The notes under the pieces are model-generated. The model was given only the letters and a program-made list of their open reading frames with translations. It was not told the origin of the DNA and did no database searches. This document shows, one piece after another, positions 52,312 through 64,000 of a stretch of 64,000 nt of DNA. Made by a program: the position numbers and the translations under genes. The stretch is taken from positions 248,001-312,000 of the forward strand of contig CAWJGO010000002.1 of assembly GCA_963842515.1 (NCBI GenBank), given 5' to 3'. The stretch comes from CADEED01 sp963842515 (GTDB lineage: Bacteria; Pseudomonadota; Gammaproteobacteria; Steroidobacterales; Steroidobacteraceae). Numbering within the stretch: the stretch's first letter is position 1; every line of letters starts with the position of its first letter.

Positions 52312-52848
52312 ATGCACAAGCGAATCGCGATTGCGCTGCTGCTCGGCGCCTGCGCGCCAGTCGTCAGCGCCGATGTGGTCGAACTATCGCCGAACCTGTA
52401 CCTGGTGATCCGGATGTCGAGGGCCGAGGACGCCGTCGCCATCAAGATCGGCGCGATCACCGAGGCAAACCAATATGCCGCGAGCTCAGGAATGGTGGCA
52501 ACGCCGGTCACCGGCCGTTTGACGTTCCTCGGACCGATCCTCAAGGAATATGAATATCAATTCCGGCTGATGAGCCGCGCGGATGCGCTGGCGGCAAAAC
52601 CGACGCTTGCCGATGTGGTGGTGGCCGTGGATGGCGCGAACACCTGCGGCGCGCAAGCCGTGCCAACCGTGGCAGCGCTGATGCCGGAATTGAGCAAGCT
52701 CGACGCGCTGGGCGAACGCGGACTGCTTCCCGGCCAACCACAGAAGGAGAATGTGGAGGAATCGGAACCGACTCCGGCGGCACCGCCACCAGATGCAGCG
52801 CCGCCTGCCTGGCCGGCGCAGGCTGCAGCTGGGCCGTCAGGCCAATAG
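52312..52848 (+). CDS. Secreted protein of unknown function
   Basis: A 178-residue protein with a signal peptide (MHKRIAIALLLGACAPVVSA, cleavage near 20), a small alpha/beta domain (LYLVIRMSRAEDAVAIKIGA; ITEANQYAASSG) and a disordered Pro/Ala-rich tail from about residue 145. The motif resembles small periplasmic proteins with a YbjQ/UPF-like or LPS-assembly look, but I cannot assign a family. The ATG at 52312 has GAGGGAG upstream; an earlier in-frame ATG lacks one. It overlaps the convergent arginase-like gene by 12 bases. Confidence 0.6.
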   Translation: MHKRIAIALLLGACAPVVSADVVELSPNLYLVIRMSRAEDAVAIKIGAITEANQYAASSGMVATPVTGRLTFLGPILKEYEYQFRLMSRADALAAKPTLADVVVAVDGANTCGAQAVPTVAALMPELSKLDALGERGLLPGQPQKENVEESEPTPAAPPPDAAPPAWPAQAAAGPSGQ

Positions 52849-53646
52849 CGGCGCGATCGCATCCACCAGCCGGTCGGCGGACGCGGGCCGGCCATCGAGC
52901 CACTCGGATTCGAACTCCGCGACTTCGACGCCGAGGACCTTGCGCTGCGCCAGCACCTGGGCGCAGGCGTGCAAGTCGTCGAGTGACAGCCCGCCGGTCA
53001 CCTGGTATTCGAGCGGCACGATGCCGGGCTCGAGCACGTCGCAGTCGAGATGGACGTATACGTCGCGCGTGCCGACCGCGGCGGCCAGCCGTGCCGGCAG
53101 GTTGGGACCGACCTCGACGAGTTTCAGCTGTCCGGTTGCGATCAGCTCTTTCTCGTGCGGATCGAGGTCTCGCGCGCCGACCAGCACGACGTTGGACAGC
53201 TTGAGCCCGGCGCCGAGGCCGCTGTCCCAATGCCCCGCGGCTCCGGTGATCACCATGCCACCGAGATAGGGCACGGCGTTGGAGGCTGGCAGATTGGAAT
53301 CCCCGTGTGCATCGAACCACACCACGCAGGCATCGGGGTAGCATTCCGCGACGACCGGTATGGTGGCGAGAGCCGCGGCGCAGCGGCCCATGGCGGTGAT
53401 CGAGCGATGGCCGTGGCTCAGCGACGCGCGCAACGCAGCGGCGAATGCATGCAGGTCGGCGCGTGCGGCCGCGAGTTGCTCGTTCCAGGCCGTGGTCGGC
53501 AGCGGGCGCTGCGGGGTGCTCACCAATGTCGTGTCGAGGCCATAGCGGCGCGCCAGCAGCGTGCCGAGCAGCTGCGCGCCCGCGGTGCCGCGGGTATTGC
53601 GATCGCCGGCGCGGCCGCGGTAGACGATGAGTGAGCGGGAATTCAT
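52837..53646 (-). CDS. Arginase/agmatinase-family protein
   Basis: A 269-residue ureohydrolase-fold protein. Two manganese motifs are kept: VVWFDAHGDSN (DAHxD) and VYVHLDCDVLEP (DxDxxxP). The first motif, usually GGDHS, reads GHRS here (SLSHGHRSITAMG), so the first metal-ligand His is displaced or replaced by Arg. C-terminal LGVEVAEFESEWLDG also fits the family. The enzyme would cleave a guanidino compound, or be a formiminoglutamase-like member, if metal binding is intact. The ATG at 53646 is chosen as the residue before SRSLIVYRGRAGD; an earlier start runs into non-conserved sequence. Confidence 0.78.
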   Translation of the reverse strand: MNSRSLIVYRGRAGDRNTRGTAGAQLLGTLLARRYGLDTTLVSTPQRPLPTTAWNEQLAAARADLHAFAAALRASLSHGHRSITAMGRCAAALATIPVVAECYPDACVVWFDAHGDSNLPASNAVPYLGGMVITGAAGHWDSGLGAGLKLSNVVLVGARDLDPHEKELIATGQLKLVEVGPNLPARLAAAVGTRDVYVHLDCDVLEPGIVPLEYQVTGGLSLDDLHACAQVLAQRKVLGVEVAEFESEWLDGRPASADRLVDAIAPLLA

Positions 53647-53680
53647 CGGCCGCGAGCCTAACCACATTGAGCGCGGTGCG

Positions 53681-53995
53681 CTACTCACACGTGGCGCACC
53701 GGCCTGCAATCACCCCATGCCCCGGCGGGAGCGGCTCGTGCGGATCGTGCTCGTGCAGGCTCAATAACCGGCGCTCGCCGCCGCGCCTAACAAAGACCAT
53801 GGCGCCGCTGGCGCCTTCACTGAGCCAGCCGTCGCGCTCCAGCGCGGCCAGTCCGTCGGCGAACGCGCGGCGCAGGTCGGTGCCCGGCAGTAGTTCGGTG
53901 GCGTCGAGCACGTTGTGGAACATGTCGCGGAGCACGAGCCAGCGCGACAGCTGGGAGGTGGCCAGGGGATCGTACTTGCTTCGTTTGGTTGTCAT
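53681..53995 (-). CDS. Small protein of unknown function
   Basis: A 104-residue protein I do not recognise: basic N-terminus (TTKRSKYD), helices (SRWLVLRDMFHNVLDATELL; LRRAFADGLAALERDGWL) and a C-terminal SLHEHDPHEPLPPGHG His-rich tail ending CATCE, a possible metal site. 34 bases upstream of the arginase-like gene on the same strand, so the pair may be co-transcribed. Confidence 0.55.
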   Translation of the reverse strand: MTTKRSKYDPLATSQLSRWLVLRDMFHNVLDATELLPGTDLRRAFADGLAALERDGWLSEGASGAMVFVRRGGERRLLSLHEHDPHEPLPPGHGVIAGRCATCE

Positions 53996-54140
53996 GCGGC
54001 GAACGGTATCGAGGCATGGCCGCGGGCGTCCATTCAGTAGTCCGCGCCGCAGCGAGCTGGATGAACTGCAAATGATGGAAGCAAAGCAGCGCGTAAGTGC
54101 GCGCCAGCCCGCGGAATTCCGGTTCTTGGTTTTTATGGAC

Positions 54141-54160
54141 GGCGCCTTAGGCGCCGTTTT
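54141..54160 (+). terminator. Intrinsic terminator hairpin
   Basis: GGCGCC TTA GGCGCC followed by GTTTT at 54141-54160. A perfect 6-base stem with T-run on the plus strand. Confidence 0.55.
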
Positions 54161-54183
54161 CCGACGTGGGCGCTAGCCCTCAA

Positions 54184-54213
54184 GAAGAGGCCGCGTGAAA
54201 ACGCGGCCTCTTT
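54184..54213. terminator. Strong bidirectional terminator
   Basis: AAGAGGCCGCG and CGCGGCCTCTT form a perfect 11-base stem around TGAAAA. T-rich flanks on both strands (CTCTTTG on plus, CTCTTCTTG on minus) allow termination of the minus-strand efflux/regulator operon as well as plus-strand readthrough. Confidence 0.75.
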
Positions 54214-54431
54214 GCAGCGGTCAATGTCACATTCATAAGATGCTAGTTGCCGCCACGTGCAGGTTCACTTCTTCAACCGGGAGGGGTTGTTTCGTGAATC
54301 TGCAATGACAGTATCGGCGAACTGGCCGGCCACTCGAAGCGGCGATGCTCTGAAATCCAGGTCGTCGATGTCTTACACATTCCAGAATCGTGCCAACGCG
54401 CCAGGGATGCGCGAGGAACTTTCCGAGCGGC

Positions 54432-55078
54432 TCAGCCCAAGCGAATGAGCCCACGCTTGTGCGCGACGGCCACGGCCTCGGTGCGGCTGATGGCGTCTAA
54501 CTTCCCGAGTATCGCCTTGACGTGGGTCTTGGCCGTGCCTTCGGTGATGGCGAGCCGGCGCGCGATGTCCTTGTTGCTTCGGCCTTCGGCCACCAGCTGC
54601 AGCACATCGAGCTCGCGCGTGGTGAGGCTGGGCTTCGACATCCGCTGCAAGGCCTTGGCGGCCACGCCCGAGGAGGTGTACGGCCGGTCGTCGGCCACGG
54701 CGCGGATCGCCGAGAGAATCTCCTGGCGCGGCGCGTCCTTGAGCAGGTAGCCCTTGGCGCCCTGGCTCAGCGAACGGAAGATGTCTTCGTCGCCGTCGTA
54801 GGTGGTCATGATGAGCAGGCAGGCCTTGGGATACTTCTCGAGACCTTCTGCACGACCGCGGCGCCGTCGAGCTTGGGCATGCGCAGGTCGAGCACCATGA
54901 CGTCGGGCTTGTGCTGCTCGTAAAGATCCAGCGCCTCGGCGCCGTCACCGGCTTCGGCCACGACTTCCATGTCCGGCTGCTGGTTGACGATGGCCGCGAG
55001 GCCATCGCGCACCACCGGGTGATCGTCAGCGAGGATCACGCTGATCTTGCGAACCGGGGCTTTGGCGGCGACTTTCAT
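54432..55078 (-). pseudogene. NarL/LuxR-type response regulator, frame broken once
   Basis: Receiver domain from the ATG at 55078 (VILADDHPVVRDGLAAI; phospho-acceptor Asp in VMVLDLRMPKLDG), then a LuxR-type HTH (LTTRELDVLQLVAEGRSNKD; ARRLAITEGTAKTHVKAILG). The frame breaks near 54832-54843: one missing base (or two extra) between AAVVQKV and the expected KYPKACLLIMTTYDGDEDIF. Both halves are otherwise fully conserved with no other defect, so sequencing or consensus error is the simplest reading. Its start overlaps the kinase stop (ATGA), marking a cognate pair. Confidence 0.85.
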
Positions 55079-56869
55079 CGCGCAACGGGGCGGGGCAGGC
55101 TGACGATGACGCGCGTGCCTTCGCCTGGTTTGCTGTCGATGTTGAATTCGCCGCCAATGGCGCCGGCGCGCTCGCGCATGTTGTTCAGGCCATAACCCTG
55201 TTGAGCGTACAGCTCGGGCATGAGCGTCATGCCACGGCCGTCGTCGATGACGCTCATCGTCCAGCGCGCCGGCTCTTCGAGCAGCACGATGCGGACATTG
55301 CTCGGATGCGCATGGCGCAGCGCGTTGCTCACCGCCTCGGTGGCGATGCGCAGCAGCTCGTGCTGGCGCTCGGGTACGAGACCATCACCGATGACTGCGC
55401 CTTCGAAGCTGCAGATCGCCCGTCCTTCGACGGTGGCGCGCTCGGCGAGCTGGCGCAGCGCGAGCTCGAGGCCCACGCGGCGGGTCTGATCGGGACGCAG
55501 CGCGCCGACCGAGCGGCGCGCGTCGGCGAGGCCCTGACTGCGCCAGGTCATGGATGCGCGTGAGGATGGCGGGCAGCGGAGAGTTGCGCGCGCATTCGTG
55601 CATGGCTTCTTCGGCGGCGCCGAGCTGCATGAGGATGCCGGTGAAGCCCTGCGCCAGGCCGTCGTGGATTTCCTGACCGATGCGGTTGCGCTCGGCGAGC
55701 ACGGCGGCGTCCTTGGCGGCCATGCCGAGTTTCTTGAGGCCGATGCACAGCGTTGCCTGGTGCGCGACGGACAGCGCGAGCTCGGCGCGATCGCTGGACA
55801 GCGCTTCGTTCTGGCGGAACACCAGGCCGATGAAGCCCATGCTGCTCTCGCCGAACACCAGCGGCAGTAGATAGCTGCTCTTGTGCCCTTCGCGCGCGTG
55901 CCAGGCGGCGACGCCGGGCCACAGCAGCCGGTCGAGCGGCTCGAGCGGATAGAACACCGGCTCGCGGAACTGGTTGAGGATGTCGACGAGGTGGGTCTCT
56001 TCCTCGGTGGCCGTGGGGTGGAACGGTGCCGGTCCCACTTTGCCGTTCTCGACGAAGATGAATACCTTCCAGCTCTTGGTGGCGGCATCGAAGCCGATGG
56101 CAAAGGCCGCCGCGGCATCGAGCTGGCGCGTGGCATCGAGCAGCATGTTGGCGATGAAGTCGTGCGGATCCGGATCGCGCGCCAGCGTCACCAGATTCGC
56201 GCGCAGCGTGGCGTTGGCGCTGGCCAGATGCGACAGGCGCTCTTCGGCGGCCAGCTCGCGCTCGCGGCGCATGGTGTCGACCAGGCGCTCGCGGTGCAGG
56301 GCGGCGCCGACGAGGCCGGCGGCAATCTCGAGCGCCGAGACGATCGAGGAATCGAATTCGCGCACGCGCTGCCAGTCATCGAAGCCGATGACGCCGACGT
56401 ATTCGCCGTCGACGAGGATGGGCACGATGGCCGAGGTGCGTGCCTTGTCGCTGGTGATGCTCACGCCTTCGATGGCGCGCGCCGCATCCGGGCAGAACAC
56501 CACGCTCTTGCCGGCCTGCAGCATCGTGCAGAACTGATCGGAGCGCGGCTCGTTCCACGGGTCGGTGCCGTCGCACTCGCTCAACGTGCAGGTGTCGCTC
56601 AACGATTCGGTGACCCACTCGGCCTGGATCTTCAGCCACTTCTCGCCGTTGGGGCCGATCTCGGCAAACGCCAGCGCGGTGCGGTCCACCTGCGCGGCCT
56701 CGCCTAACAACTGCAGCACCTCGGGCATGGCCTTCATGGCGTCCGGCGCTTCGAGCAGCAGGCGGCTGGCCTGGGCGGAGGCCGACAGCAGCCGCTCACG
56801 CTGCAGCAGGTACTGGGTGTTGAGGATGCCCTCGGCGGCGGCGGCAAGATCTACAGGGTTGATGCTCAT
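55075..56869 (-). pseudogene. GAF-domain HisKA_3 sensor kinase, frame broken once
   Basis: About 597 residues after correction. Two GAF-type sensor domains (about 30-190 and 220-370; FAEIGPNGEKWLKIQAEWVT; LVFGESSMGFIGLVFRQNEA), then HisKA_3 with the phosphorylatable His in RIGQEIHDGLAQGFTGI, and HATPase (EAVSNALRHAHPSNVRIVLL; VIDDGRGM; GYGLNNMRERAGAIGG). No transmembrane helix is visible, so it is a cytosolic NarX-group kinase. The frame breaks near 55534-55541 by one extra base. It follows the efflux genes on the same strand after 39 bases and is coupled to the response regulator. Confidence 0.85.
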
Positions 56870-56908
56870 TTGGTCGCTACTCTAACGCTGACCCCATTAT
56901 TGCGGAAT

Positions 56909-58340
56909 TCATTGATGGAGCTGGGCAGCCGTTTGCCAACCCCCGCCCAGGGACTTGTAGACGGCAATCAGGCTGGTGGCGGCCTCGGTACGGCTGCGGG
57001 CCAGGCGATCCTCGGATTCGAGCAGGGTGCGCTCGGCGTCCAGCACCTGCAGGAAGTCGCTGGCGCCGTTTTCATAACGCACCCGTGCCAGGCCGGCGGC
57101 CGTATTGCTGGCACGCACGGCGGCCTCGTCATGCACCAGGCGATCGCGCGCCCGGGCATGGGTGACCAGCGAGTCCTCGGTTTCCTCGAGCGCCTGGAGC
57201 ACGGTCTGCTCGTAGCGCAGGACCGCACCTTCCTTGCGCGCACTTCGCCGCGCCGATGCGGGCCTGCACGTGGCCGAGATCGAAGATGCCCCAGGAGATG
57301 CCGGGCGCCAAGACGTAGGCGTCCGTGCCGCGGTCGCCCAGCGCGCCCGAGCTGGCGGCGACGTAGCCCGCGTTGCCGGTGAAGGTGACGCGCGGGAACA
57401 GATCGGCAATGGCTACGCCGACGCGCGCGGTGGCGCCGGCGAGCTCACGCTCGGCGACGCGGATGTCGGGCCGCCGGCGCAGCAGGCCGGCCGGATCGCC
57501 GACCGGCACGATGCCCGGCAGCGCCGGCAGGTTCTGTACCGGTGCGAGCTCGGCGCGCAGCGCGCCCGGTTCACGGCCCACGAGCACGCTCAACCGATGA
57601 ATGGAACGCGCCACCGCGGCTTCGAGCGGCGCGATGGTGCCGAGCGTCGCGCTCAGCTGCGCCTGGGCACGCGCGGTGTCGAACTCGGTGCCGCTGCCGG
57701 CTTCGAGGCGCACCTGCGCGAGATCGAGCGGTCGATTGCTGGTTCGCGACGTTGCGGCGCGCCACGTCGAGCTGCTGCTGCTGGCCACGCAATTCGAAGT
57801 AGGTGCGCGTGACTTCCGCGGTGACGATGACTTGCGTATCGCGGCGCTCGGCCTCGACGGCACCGAGCTGCGCATTGCTGGCCTCGACGCCGCGGCGCAC
57901 GCCGCCGAAGAAGTCGAGCTCCCAGAACGCGTCGAAGCCGGCGTCGTAGAACTCCGATTCGCGCGCCGCGCCAGGCAGGGTGTTGGCATTCGAGGTGCGC
58001 GTCTTGGTGTAGCCGCCACCCGCGGTGATGCTCGGCGCGAGATCGAACGCGGTATCACGACGCAGTGCGCGGGCTTCACGAACGCGCGTGAGCGCGATGC
58101 GCAGGTCGTGATTGGACGCCAGCGCCTCGTTCGACCAGCTTGTCGAGCTCGGCGTCGGCGAAGCTCTGCCAGAACTGCGCCACGCCTTGCTCGGTGGAGT
58201 AGGTGGCCTCGAGGCTGTCGAACTTCGGCGCCGCCGTTGTCTCCGGCTGGTGGTAGTTCGGGCCCACGGCGCAGGCCGCCAACATTGTTGCCGCCATGGC
58301 GGCCGCGAACGGGGCGATTGCCAATCGGGAAGGACGGGAC

Positions 58341-58348
<8 letters not shown>
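56909..58348 (-). pseudogene. RND-type outer-membrane efflux lipoprotein, frame broken three times
   Basis: A NodT-family outer-membrane factor. It begins with a lipoprotein signal (AIAPFAAAMAATMLAACAVG, lipobox before Cys) and VGPNYHQPE, and includes AFWELDFFGGVRRGVEASNA, FFELRGQQQQLDVAR-like coil, RPDIRVAERELAGATARVGV, and the C-terminal coil ALEETEDSLVTHARARDRLV. Breaks at about 58132, 57738 and 57242 are each resolved by dropping one base. Start codon overlaps the pump gene stop by 8 bases. It would form the TolC-like channel for the adjacent pump. Confidence 0.85.
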
Positions 58349-61509
<3,161 letters not shown>

Positions 61510-61521
61510 TTCAGAGTCCTG

Positions 61522-62697
61522 TTAGTTCTGCGCGACCAGGGTCTTGCCGCCGCCGTGGCGCGGCTCACCCATGGCCACGAGCTGCGGCGTCACCGGCATG
61601 CCCGGGCGCACCTGCTGCAGTCCCTTGACCACGATGACGTCGTCGACCTTCAGGCCCTCGCGCACCACGCGCAGGCCGTCGATGAGCGGTCCGAGTTTCA
61701 CGGGCGTGTACTCGATCTTGTTGTCCGCGCCGACGCGTGAGCACGAACTTCACGCTCTGGTCGGTGCCGATGGCGCTGTCGTTGATGAGCAGCGCGTCGT
61801 ACTTGCCGCTGCCGATCAGCTTCACGCGGGCAAACATGCCCGGCGTGAAGTGACGGTCGGGGTTCTTGAACAGCCCGCGAGCGTGGATCGTGCCGGTGTT
61901 CGGATCGAGCTCGTTGTCGAGGAACACCATGTCGCCTTCGTGCGGGTGGCCTTGCTCGTCGGCGAGCCCGGCCCACACCGGGTTTGGCGTGTCGCGCGAG
62001 CTGCCGCGTTCACCGCGCAGCTCCATGCCGACGTACTTGAGGTACACCTGCTCGTCGCCGTCGAAGGAGACGTAGATCGGATCGATGGACACGAGTGTCG
62101 TCAGCAGAGTCTGCCCGGCGGCGACAAGGTTGCCGGCGGTGATTTCCGCGCGGCCCACCAGACCTGAGATCGGCGCGCGCACCTCGGTGAACGAAAGGTC
62201 GAGCGCAGCGGATTCCACCGCGGCTTCAGCCGCCTGGAGATTGGCGGCGGCCTGCTCGTTGCCCGAGGTGCGCGCGTCGAATTCTTCCTGCGAGATGGCG
62301 CGCTGCCGCGACGAGGCGGGCGGCGCGCTCACGCTTCGGACTTGGCCAGCGCCAGTTGCGTCCGCGCGCGGGTCAGCTCGGCCTGCGCGTGTTTGAGCGT
62401 TGCCTGGTACGGGCGCGCGTCGATCACATAAAGGATGTCGCCCTTCTTCACTTCGTGGCCCTGCGCGAAGCGCGTGGCGGTCACGTAGCCGGAAACTCGC
62501 GGCCGGACCTCGACCCGTTCAACCGCTTCGAAGCGGCCGGTGAATTCATCGAATTCGGTGACCGGCTTCGAGACGACCTTCGCGGCCTGAACCGGCGGCG
62601 GCGCCGAGGGAGTTTCGGCGGCTTCGTTGCGGGCACAGGCGACGAGAACAAAAGCAGCGGCCAGAGGAGCGAGAGCGAATTTCAGAGCGGTATGCAC
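61522..62697 (-). pseudogene. RND periplasmic adaptor lipoprotein, frame broken three times
   Basis: About 390 residues of MFP/HlyD type: lipoprotein signal (ALKFALAPLAAAFVLVACA), barrel-sandwich half-motif (RVEVRPRVSGYVTATRFAQG, VKKGDILYVIDARPY), helical hairpin, second half-motif (RAPISGLVGRAEITAGNLVA), beta-barrel (TIHARGLFKNPDRHFTPGMF). Breaks at about 62331, 62303 and 61738, each a single extra base. The GTG at 62697 is chosen for the GGGAG box 7 bases upstream and immediate signal sequence; an ATG 30 bases earlier is possible. First gene of the efflux operon. Confidence 0.86.
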
Positions 62698-62801
62698 GGG
62701 GGAATCTCCCTTCGGGTTGTGAGGCATATCCTCCGCTTCCTCCGCTGCGCGCACATTGACCGGGTGGGGCACAGCGAGGGACTAATGCGGAAGGGGGGGT
62801 C

Positions 62802-62819
62802 CTACCCCTTTCGGGGTAG
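62802..62819. promoter_or_regulatory. CTACCCC-TTTC-GGGGTAG palindrome upstream of the efflux operon
   Basis: A perfect 7-base inverted repeat with a 4-base spacer in the 146-base space between the divergent efflux adaptor and HD hydrolase genes. TACCCC/GGGGTA dyads are plausible sites for NarL/LuxR-type regulators, and one is encoded at the end of the same operon. It is preceded by an extra GGGG run. The assignment as operator is inference. Confidence 0.4.
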
Positions 62820-62843
62820 AACGCGGATCGCGTGAAGGAGAGA

Positions 62844-63434
62844 ATGTCATCGGCGAGCGGGCCCAGCGGCCAGTTGTCCGAAACACGACTTCAGGAAATC
62901 TCAACGATGCCGACTCACATGGAACTGGTGCTGCGCGCCGCGGCATTCGCCGCCGAAAAGCACCGGAACGGACGCCGCAAGGACGAGGAGGCCTCGCCCT
63001 ACATCAACCATCCCATCCAGCTCGCGTACCTCCTCGTGCAGGCCGACATCGAGGATCCCATCGTGCTCGCCGCCGCTCTGCTGCACGACACGATCGAAGA
63101 TACAAACACCACTCACGATGAGCTCGAGATCGTTTTTGGCCACGAGGTCGCGCGCATCGTCGCTGAATGCTCCGACGACAAAGCGCTGACCAAGCTCGAG
63201 CGCAAGCAGGCGCAGGTCGATCACGCGGCGAAAATCAGTCCGCGCGCCAAGCTGGTGAAGATCGCCGACAAGATCGCCAACGTCAGCGATATCGACGGCG
63301 CGCCGCCCGCGGGCTGGTCGCTCGAGCGCAAGCGCGAATATTTCGACTGGGCCAAGCGTGTCGTGGACCAGATGCGCGGCGTGAATGCGCGGCTCGAAGC
63401 ACGCTTCGACGCGGAGTACGCGAAGCGCCCCTGA
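62844..63434 (+). CDS. HD-domain hydrolase of the MESH1/SpoT type
   Basis: A 196-residue metal-dependent HD hydrolase: FAAEKHRNGRRKDEEASPYI, NHPIQLAYLLVQA, the HD motif in AAALLHDTIEDTNTTHDELE, and KIADKIANVSDI late in the domain. This pattern is that of SpoT N-terminal and MESH1 small hydrolases, which remove pyrophosphate from ppGpp or dephosphorylate NADPH. There is no synthetase or TGS domain. The ATG at 62844 has AAGGAGA upstream; an internal ATG at 62907 would also leave the domain whole. Confidence 0.85.
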   Translation: MSSASGPSGQLSETRLQEISTMPTHMELVLRAAAFAAEKHRNGRRKDEEASPYINHPIQLAYLLVQADIEDPIVLAAALLHDTIEDTNTTHDELEIVFGHEVARIVAECSDDKALTKLERKQAQVDHAAKISPRAKLVKIADKIANVSDIDGAPPAGWSLERKREYFDWAKRVVDQMRGVNARLEARFDAEYAKRP

Positions 63435-63513
63435 TTGTCAGGCCTTCCCGCGCTGCCCATAAGTTGGCGCGCATCGATGAGAACTTCGCCGCTCGAGCGC
63501 AGTCTCAATTCAC

Positions 63514-64000
63514 ATGACTCCCGTCGTGCGGCAGTTGCTCTACATCAACGTCGCCGTGTTCGTCGCACAGATGTTCACGGGCGACGGATTGTTCGTGTAT
63601 TTCGCGTTGTGGCCGCTTGGGCAGCACTACCTGTCTGGAGTCGGTGAAGTCGCCTTCGCACCCTGGCAGCTCTTCACCTCCGCGTTCCTGCACGGCGGCG
63701 TCGCCCACATCGCGCTCAACATGTTCGCGTTGTATTCGTTCGGTGGCATGGTGGAACGCGTGCTGGGCGCGCACCGGTTTGTCGGGCTGTATTTCGCGTC
63801 CGTTTTCACCGCCAGCGTGGTGCAGCTGCTGGTGGTTACCGCTGCGCTCGATCAGGGAGTCGTGCCCACGGTCGGCGCCTCGGGCGGTGTGTTCGGCGTG
63901 TTGCTGGCGTTCGCGGTGCTGTTTCCGCACAGCCGAGTCATGTTGCTGTTTCCGCCGATTCCGATGAAGGCCTGGGTGCTCGTCACCGGGTATGCGCTCA
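63514..64000 (+). CDS. Rhomboid family intramembrane serine protease, N-terminal part
   Basis: Open to the window end, 162 residues visible. Rhomboid signatures: WQLFTSAFLHGGVAHIALNM (HxxxN region), a hydrophobic helix, and the catalytic Ser motif VPTVGASGGVFGVL. The catalytic His of the later helix lies beyond the window. It cleaves single-pass membrane proteins in the bilayer. About 80 bases separate it from the HD hydrolase, same strand; the Shine-Dalgarno is weak. Confidence 0.87.
   Translation, partial: MTPVVRQLLYINVAVFVAQMFTGDGLFVYFALWPLGQHYLSGVGEVAFAPWQLFTSAFLHGGVAHIALNMFALYSFGGMVERVLGAHRFVGLYFASVFTASVVQLLVVTAALDQGVVPTVGASGGVFGVLLAFAVLFPHSRVMLLFPPIPMKAWVLVTGYAL

Larger units (their letters stand above)
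53996..54431. other. 436-base region without a convincing gene
   Basis: It contains two tandem terminator hairpins (listed separately). A 33-codon reading frame from 54077 runs straight through the first hairpin and is not credible as a gene. No tRNA or recognised RNA motif was seen. The region separates the small minus-strand gene from the end of the efflux/two-component block. Confidence 0.6.

Noticed and set aside
54077..54178. Small plus-strand frame of 33 codons in the 54 kb gap
   Set aside because: It reads through a terminator hairpin, has no ribosome site and no recognisable residues.

Overview
The window is high-GC, densely packed DNA from a flagellated gammaproteobacterium. Gene order (flgK-flgL-fliC-flaG-fliD-fliS, PilZ protein, fleQ, fleR, fliE...flhA-flhF-fleN-fliA-motCD) follows the Pseudomonas/Xanthomonas polar-flagellum plan. 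FlhF, FleN and FleQ together argue for polar flagellation. A Xanthomonadales/Nevskiales/Steroidobacter-like host is likely, but this cannot be fixed from sequence alone.

Layout. 1-6.97 kb: hook-filament junction proteins, flagellin, cap, export chaperones and a PilZ-like protein. 7.1-9.5 kb: two sigma-54 activators, FleQ-like and FleR-like, both lacking the N-terminal receiver domain, with no FleS kinase. 9.5-26.7 kb: basal body, C-ring, export apparatus, FlhF/FleN and sigma-28 (FliA), largely in translationally coupled runs. 26.7-31.8 kb: a motC/motD-type stator pair, a DUF2802 protein and three tandem HDOD proteins behind a near-consensus sigma-28 promoter. No che genes lie here. 31.9-40 kb: a metabolic block of glutamine-synthetase-like ligase, aldehyde dehydrogenase, iron alcohol dehydrogenase, class I amidotransferase and ethanolamine-type permease, best read as a gamma-glutamylated-amine (possibly ethanolamine) catabolic route. 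A glycosyltransferase lies inside it. 40-41.5 kb: a DUF3750 protein and an acetyltransferase. 41.7-51.7 kb: an MSHA-type type IV pilus cluster (mshI, pilN-like, J, K, L, E, G, pilin, C, D, O, P). 51.7-54 kb: methyltransferase-like membrane protein, secreted protein, arginase-family protein and a small unknown. 54.4-62.7 kb, minus strand: RND tripartite efflux operon followed by its apparent GAF/HisKA_3 sensor kinase and NarL-type regulator. 62.8-64 kb: MESH1-like HD hydrolase and a rhomboid protease cut by the window end.

Regulation visible in the sequence: sigma-54 promoters before fleR and fliL; sigma-28 promoters before fliC and the HDOD operon, with weaker sigma-28-like boxes before mshI and the pilin gene. 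A family of GGGGTCAGACCCC palindromes lies at three junctions, including directly on the motB start.

The efflux/two-component block (54.84-62.33 kb) carries about 17 reading-frame breaks, nearly all compatible with a single inserted base, while the other genes are intact. This looks more like local consensus error than decay.
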